DNA of 64,000 nt from an uncultured Prevotellaceae bacterium (lineage in GTDB: Bacteria; Bacteroidota; Bacteroidia; Bacteroidales; Bacteroidaceae), in NCBI GenBank assembly GCA_900318685.1, contig ONLL01000013.1, forward strand, positions 20,750-84,749, in the 5' to 3' direction. A program made the position numbers and the translations under genes. Of the stretch, positions 60,705 through 64,000 are shown in pieces. Below the pieces are notes generated by a model. It was not told the DNA's origin and ran no database searches. It saw nothing but the letters and a program-made list of their open reading frames with translations. How positions within the stretch are numbered: the first letter of the stretch is position 1; each line of letters begins with the position of its first letter.

Positions 60705-62318
60705 ATGAAATACGGAAACAAGGAACCAAAATTGACCTATGCTTTAGATTCATCAGGAAAGATGGTCTCCATAGGTTGTGTAGAAAGAGGGCTTTCTTGT
60801 AATTGCCGTTGTCCTAAATGTAATGAATCTTTGGTAGCCAGGTTGGGGCATGAAGGTGGACGTCAGCCTCATTTTGCTCATCAAAAAGGTTCTGATTGTC
60901 ATGGCTCATACATGACTGCTTTGCACCATTTAGCAGAGCAGATTATTGAAGAGGAAAAAGCTGTGATGGCGCCAGCATACAAAGTAATAAATGAGCAGAA
61001 GCTTTCGTTTAAGCACGTGGAAGTTGAACAACGCGTAGAACGAAAAGATTTGCAACCCGATCTTGTTGGCATAACCGAAGACGGATTGCGCTGGTTTATT
61101 GAAATAAAAAACACCCACGTAGTTGACGAATCCAAAAAGGCTAAGTTGATAGAATCCAACATTACGTGTTTAGAAATAGATGTAAGTGAGCAAACATTAG
61201 AGGGTCTAAAATCATTTTTACTTGAATCAACAGAAAGCAGGGAATGGATAAACAATCCAATCTATGACAAAAAGTTAGAAAATACATATCGAGATAAAGT
61301 ATCGGCAATCGTAAAGCAGTTTGAAGAAAACCCTGAATTAGAAGTACCTAACGGTGATAATATTATCTTGAGAGACCTCTCAGTATCTGTATTAGAAGAT
61401 GGGCTCTATGCAAGAATAAAAGCAGTTTCTTCAAATGGAATACCGTATCTTTTCCATATAGGCAGTACTGAGGTTTTAGGACAAATCAAGCCTGCAAAAA
61501 AATGCAACGAATTAACCATTGATACGGGCAAACAACACTTCAGCAATGGAGTCATTTCTGTATCAAATATGAAACGAATTAATTTTTTTATCCCTAAGAA
61601 AGAAAATGAGGTAAAGACTGGGGAATTGAAGGAAAACCCAGAATACGAGGTAAGACTCAAGTCTGATTGTAATTCCCGGTGTAAATATCATCCTTTTCTT
61701 GGGAAATGTATATATTCGAAAAAGATTTTTTCCCAAGATGGGGTAGACTATGTGGTGTGCAATAGAGGTAAAAGACTAAAAGATGAGGCAGATGTGCCAT
61801 CGCATAAACAGATTTCAGATACTCCTTTTTCATATGATACACGCCATCAACAATTGGATGATGATTACCGGAAGGGGAATATAAGGGAGGGGAATTATAC
61901 AGAAATCCCCCTAATTAAGCAAAAACACGAAGAACCAGTAGGCCATCCTCTGAGCAAACAGTCGCAGGATAGCCTCCCATTCGAAAGATTTAGGACAATT
62001 GAAGATATTTATACGCAACTAAAGGTAAGTAGTTCTTACGAAACTGAGAAAGGACAATTAGCAGAAATTGTGAAGTGCGAGAGAACAAAGAGTGCAATAC
62101 TTCTTCTATACAGGGACTCCAAGCAAATAAGGACATATTGTCCATTTCATATTGTTATAATAAATGTCATTAACGGGAATATGAATAGTCGTAAAGTTGC
62201 AGATTTCTTAGATTTGAAGTCTGCGTTTTCTTCATATTATAATCGTTTAAAGGATATGAATGAAAGTTTCTTTAGGATGAGCCCCGAAGGGATTGGCGTT
62301 AGTGATTTGCCATTTTAA
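60705..62318 (+). CDS. CoiA-like protein with zinc-ribbon and PD-(D/E)XK nuclease motif
   Basis: 537 residues, no signal peptide. N-terminal zinc-ribbon-like CNCRCPKCNESL with RQPHFAHQKGSDCHGSYMTALHHLAEQIIEEE, as in competence protein CoiA. Then a PD-(D/E)XK core: Asp119 (LQPDLVGITEDG), Glu133 and Lys135 (WFIEIKNTH). The rest (about 180-537) has a second Cys cluster (CNSRCKYHPFLGKC) and no known domain to me. CoiA-type proteins are linked to DNA uptake, and related stand-alone versions sit in mobile and defence islands. AT-rich composition and flanking remnants support an acquired island here. The start is the first ATG after the lipoprotein. Confidence 0.75.
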   Translation: MKYGNKEPKLTYALDSSGKMVSIGCVERGLSCNCRCPKCNESLVARLGHEGGRQPHFAHQKGSDCHGSYMTALHHLAEQIIEEEKAVMAPAYKVINEQKLSFKHVEVEQRVERKDLQPDLVGITEDGLRWFIEIKNTHVVDESKKAKLIESNITCLEIDVSEQTLEGLKSFLLESTESREWINNPIYDKKLENTYRDKVSAIVKQFEENPELEVPNGDNIILRDLSVSVLEDGLYARIKAVSSNGIPYLFHIGSTEVLGQIKPAKKCNELTIDTGKQHFSNGVISVSNMKRINFFIPKKENEVKTGELKENPEYEVRLKSDCNSRCKYHPFLGKCIYSKKIFSQDGVDYVVCNRGKRLKDEADVPSHKQISDTPFSYDTRHQQLDDDYRKGNIREGNYTEIPLIKQKHEEPVGHPLSKQSQDSLPFERFRTIEDIYTQLKVSSSYETEKGQLAEIVKCERTKSAILLLYRDSKQIRTYCPFHIVIINVINGNMNSRKVADFLDLKSAFSSYYNRLKDMNESFFRMSPEGIGVSDLPF

Positions 62319-62551
62319 TCAATCAATAGAAGGAATCATAGGGACACGACAAATGATATGTTGAATCAAATGACCTGCCCCTGATATACACCAGTAGTGC
62401 TTGGTGGAATCACAGCGACGGCTCTTTTGATCCACAAGACAAAAGTTTTCCTTTTTTTTTGGCGATGTGCGGTGAAAATTGTAATTTTGCAGGCTGATAG
62501 TATAACGGTGACGGAGGGTTAGATCACTCGTCACCACAAATAAGAACTTCT
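62319..62551. other. intergenic stretch with a promoter word and a higA-like fragment
   Basis: No supported gene. CAGTAGTGCTTGGTG at 62392-62406 is identical over 15 bases to the last codons of higA read on the minus strand (58429-58415), so a degraded antitoxin end may lie here. A T9 run lies near 62452. TAATTTTG (62482-62489) is a -7-like box for the truncated WYL gene. Confidence 0.4.
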
Positions 62552-62749
62552 ATGACTACACCGCTACTTTTCAAGGAATATATCTGGCTGGTGAACACCA
62601 TTCATGACGCCGGGGGCATCACACTGAAGGAGATCAACGAGAAATGGACGGCCACGGAGATGAGCGGGGGCGTGGAGCTGTCGCGCAGTGTGACAGGAAC
62701 TGTCCCCTGTCACGTCACGTCGACAAGTCTATCTTGGACAAGAATGTGA
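62552..62749 (+). pseudogene. WYL-type transcriptional regulator, N-terminal fragment
   Basis: Residues 1-46 (FKEYIWLVNTIHDAGGITLKEINEKW ... GGVELSR) match the opening of Bacteroidales helix-turn-helix/WYL regulators. Homology then stops in the middle of the HTH and the frame ends at codon 66. The break coincides with a GTGACAGG...CCTGTCAC inverted repeat (62690-62713). The remaining HTH and the WYL domain are absent downstream, so this is a truncated relic. Confidence 0.7.
62690..62713. repeat. GTGACAGG/CCTGTCAC inverted repeat at the WYL break
   Basis: GTGACAGG (62690-62697), eight bases, CCTGTCAC (62706-62713), then a partial second copy of GTCAC. A related word TGTGACAGGA occurs near 63891-63900. 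It may be the end of a small mobile or repeat element. Confidence 0.6.
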
Positions 62750-62799
62750 GTATCTGATAGAAAAATCGAATAATAGTTGCATTTTTCAAAATAAAAATG

Positions 62800-62822
62800 T
62801 AACTTTGCACGCGAAAGCGTGC
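62800..62822 (+). promoter_or_regulatory. promoter -7 box followed at once by a GAAA-loop hairpin
   Basis: TAACTTTG (62800-62807) runs directly into GCACGC-GAAA-GCGTGC (62807-62822), a perfect 6-bp stem with a stable GNRA-type loop at the expected transcription start. It precedes the ATG at 62827 by a few bases. Confidence 0.65.
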
Positions 62823-62826
62823 GAAG

Positions 62827-63375
62827 ATGCTAATGCTCGGCTGCTCGTCATCCCGAAAGGTGACGCGTGCTACCGAAGAGAGACAAGAAATGAAACATGA
62901 TTCTTTGCTTTCGCTCAATCGCATCCTTGCATCCAATAATAGATATAAAACGATGTTGACGCCATATAAGATTAATGCCTATTGCAAAGAATTCAAGCCA
63001 GAATGGGCTTGCCAAATGCCAGTAGGTTGCCCGCCTGAGGACGTGTTTGTCCCCAGCGAACATCCGTTTTTCCGTTTGGCTAGTATGATTGATTCTTATA
63101 CGGCAGATGATTTCAAGTCTTACGCTGAGACAGATCCTCAACGAAATTGGGGCGAAAAGCTCCCATTGGCAGTGGGATTATCACTCATTGACAATGAGGC
63201 CAAAGCGCGTAAGGATTTGAAACTCCCAATGTTTCGCCAGTTCAAGGGTATCATAGCACTAACGCTGAATCCGGATGATGGTGTGGTGAAACAAACGGGT
63301 GTGCATCTTTCCCATTATACTTGGTGGAGGACTAAATCGTTCCGAATGTCAAATTTAACAATGCTGCAGTTATGA
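62827..63375 (+). CDS. protein of unknown function paired with the next gene
   Basis: 182 residues. MLMLGCSSSRK at the start looks like the end of a lipoprotein signal (LMLGC), but the hydrophobic stretch is too short, so either the start is upstream-truncated or the protein is cytoplasmic. The middle has LTPYKINAYCKEFKPEWACQMPVGCPPEDVFVPSEHPFFRLASMID and GVGLSLI-like PLAVGLSLIDNEAKARKDL. No family recognised. It overlaps the next start by four bases (ATGA), so the two are coupled. Confidence 0.7.
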   Translation: MLMLGCSSSRKVTRATEERQEMKHDSLLSLNRILASNNRYKTMLTPYKINAYCKEFKPEWACQMPVGCPPEDVFVPSEHPFFRLASMIDSYTADDFKSYAETDPQRNWGEKLPLAVGLSLIDNEAKARKDLKLPMFRQFKGIIALTLNPDDGVVKQTGVHLSHYTWWRTKSFRMSNLTMLQL

Positions 63376-63863
63376 GACCTCTAATACTTATAAATATTCT
63401 TGAATATTACGATGTGCCACAGATACTGGTGGCAGCCGATGCAACAGGCACCAACTACCTCTGCACTTTGTATAAGAATGATGCAGAAGAAGGCTATCTT
63501 TATTTGGGAGTGCAGATTTCCGAACCTCGGTTGATGGCATTTGTAGGTGGCCAGCTCGATCTTCGTGAGGCATACGTTCATCCTGAAGTTGAGAATGCAT
63601 TGTATGTTGTTACTGCCAAGCAGGAGGTGCTGACAGCAACAACCATTTTGCAACCACAAGACATTTCTGATGACATGTTACCTGAGACGGGGTATTTCTA
63701 TGACCCATCTGACTTGGCTGACGAGGCTGATCTTCAGACAGACACCTATCAGTTGGAAGTGCCGGCTCACGACCGCATCACATTCTCAACTCTTATTAGT
63801 CGTATGGGATGGAGGGCATTATCTTTGCGTAATGCGTTGAAAGGAAAAGTTGCGATTTTTTAA
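63372..63863 (+). CDS. DUF6575-like protein
   Basis: 163 residues. ILEYYDVPQILVAADATGTNYLCTLYKNDAEEGYLYLGVQISEPRLMAFVGGQLDLREAYVHPE matches what I recall of DUF6575 (a small beta-rich family in Bacteroidetes and mobile islands). The C-terminal ITFSTLISRMGWRALSL is conserved-looking. No function known. It overlaps the upstream gene by four bases, so the pair is probably one functional unit; immunity or defence is a guess by context. Confidence 0.6.
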   Translation: MRPLILINILEYYDVPQILVAADATGTNYLCTLYKNDAEEGYLYLGVQISEPRLMAFVGGQLDLREAYVHPEVENALYVVTAKQEVLTATTILQPQDISDDMLPETGYFYDPSDLADEADLQTDTYQLEVPAHDRITFSTLISRMGWRALSLRNALKGKVAIF

Positions 63864-64000
63864 CCCAGAAGACTATCTTTGAATCCTCAATGTGACAGGA
63901 GCCTCTTACCTTTGCATCCGATTATAGAGATTGTTCCATTTTCATGAAATAATTCTTGCAGATGGATGCAATACGGTTTAAGTTTTGTAGCTTTGCTAGA
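63864..64000. other. window end: promoter-like words, no gene
   Basis: TATCTTTG (63874-63881), TACCTTTG (63907-63914) and TAGCTTTG (63988-63995) are -7-like. The second, followed by CATCC, best resembles a promoter for a gene starting beyond the window. The TGTGACAGGA word near 63891 repeats part of the 62690 element. Confidence 0.4.

Overview
The window looks like a chromosomal segment of a gut or rumen Bacteroidales, most likely Prevotellaceae. The evidence is the recurrent Bacteroidetes promoter (-33 TTTG, about 19-20 bp, -7 TAnnTTTG), one hybrid two-component regulator beside a polysaccharide-degradation cluster, secreted proteins with C-terminal sorting-like tails, a C10 (streptopain-like) protease with BspA-type leucine-rich repeats, and the TIGR03915/TIGR03916 pair. 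No species call is possible from the sequence alone.

Layout. 1-8 kb is housekeeping: truncated waaA coupled to gltX, a divergent 7TM-HD phosphohydrolase followed by ung, then deoD with a DUF3109 gene, and an AraC regulator. 8.1-11.3 kb is an acyltransferase-like gene, ptb and buk in one operon. 11.4-19.5 kb holds an OmpA-like protein, a SAM methyltransferase, a secreted endonuclease I and a 1581-residue C10 protease. 19.7-22.7 kb is nrdD, nrdG and tRNA-Arg(CCT). 23-28.5 kb has a predicted exo-rhamnogalacturonan lyase, a 5'-nucleotidase split over two genes, and rplS. 28.5-33.3 kb has the TIGR03915/TIGR03916 pair, a secreted esterase and an unknown secreted protein.

33.3-58.2 kb is a xylan-type utilisation locus. 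A hybrid two-component sensor is divergent from a carbohydrate-binding protein and a GH8 enzyme. A CotH/lamin-tail cell-surface protein follows on the opposite strand. Then comes a co-directional run of GH43-CBM6, two esterases, a DUF6057 membrane protein, a TolB-like lipoprotein with a CxxCH motif, GH3 and GH31. Together these would deacylate and de-esterify xylan, cut xylo-oligosaccharides and remove alpha- and beta-xylosyl residues. No SusC/SusD pair lies in the window.

58.4-64 kb is an accessory island with lower GC in places: higBA toxin-antitoxin, a truncated DUF4160 plus DUF2442, a lipoprotein, a CoiA-like protein with a PD-(D/E)XK motif, a broken WYL regulator and an unknown gene pair.

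The most unusual signal is a pair of related non-coding elements (about 5031-5572 and 40956-41355). Each fills the gap between two convergent genes. Each contains 22-bp phased modules of the form A[CT]TTTG-(6 variable)-CTAGTATGGC, in direct and then inverted orientation, and they share a 43-nt end. A second repeat family, GC-rich palindromes, occurs once between genes and twice in frame inside proteins (GltX and the TIGR03915 protein).
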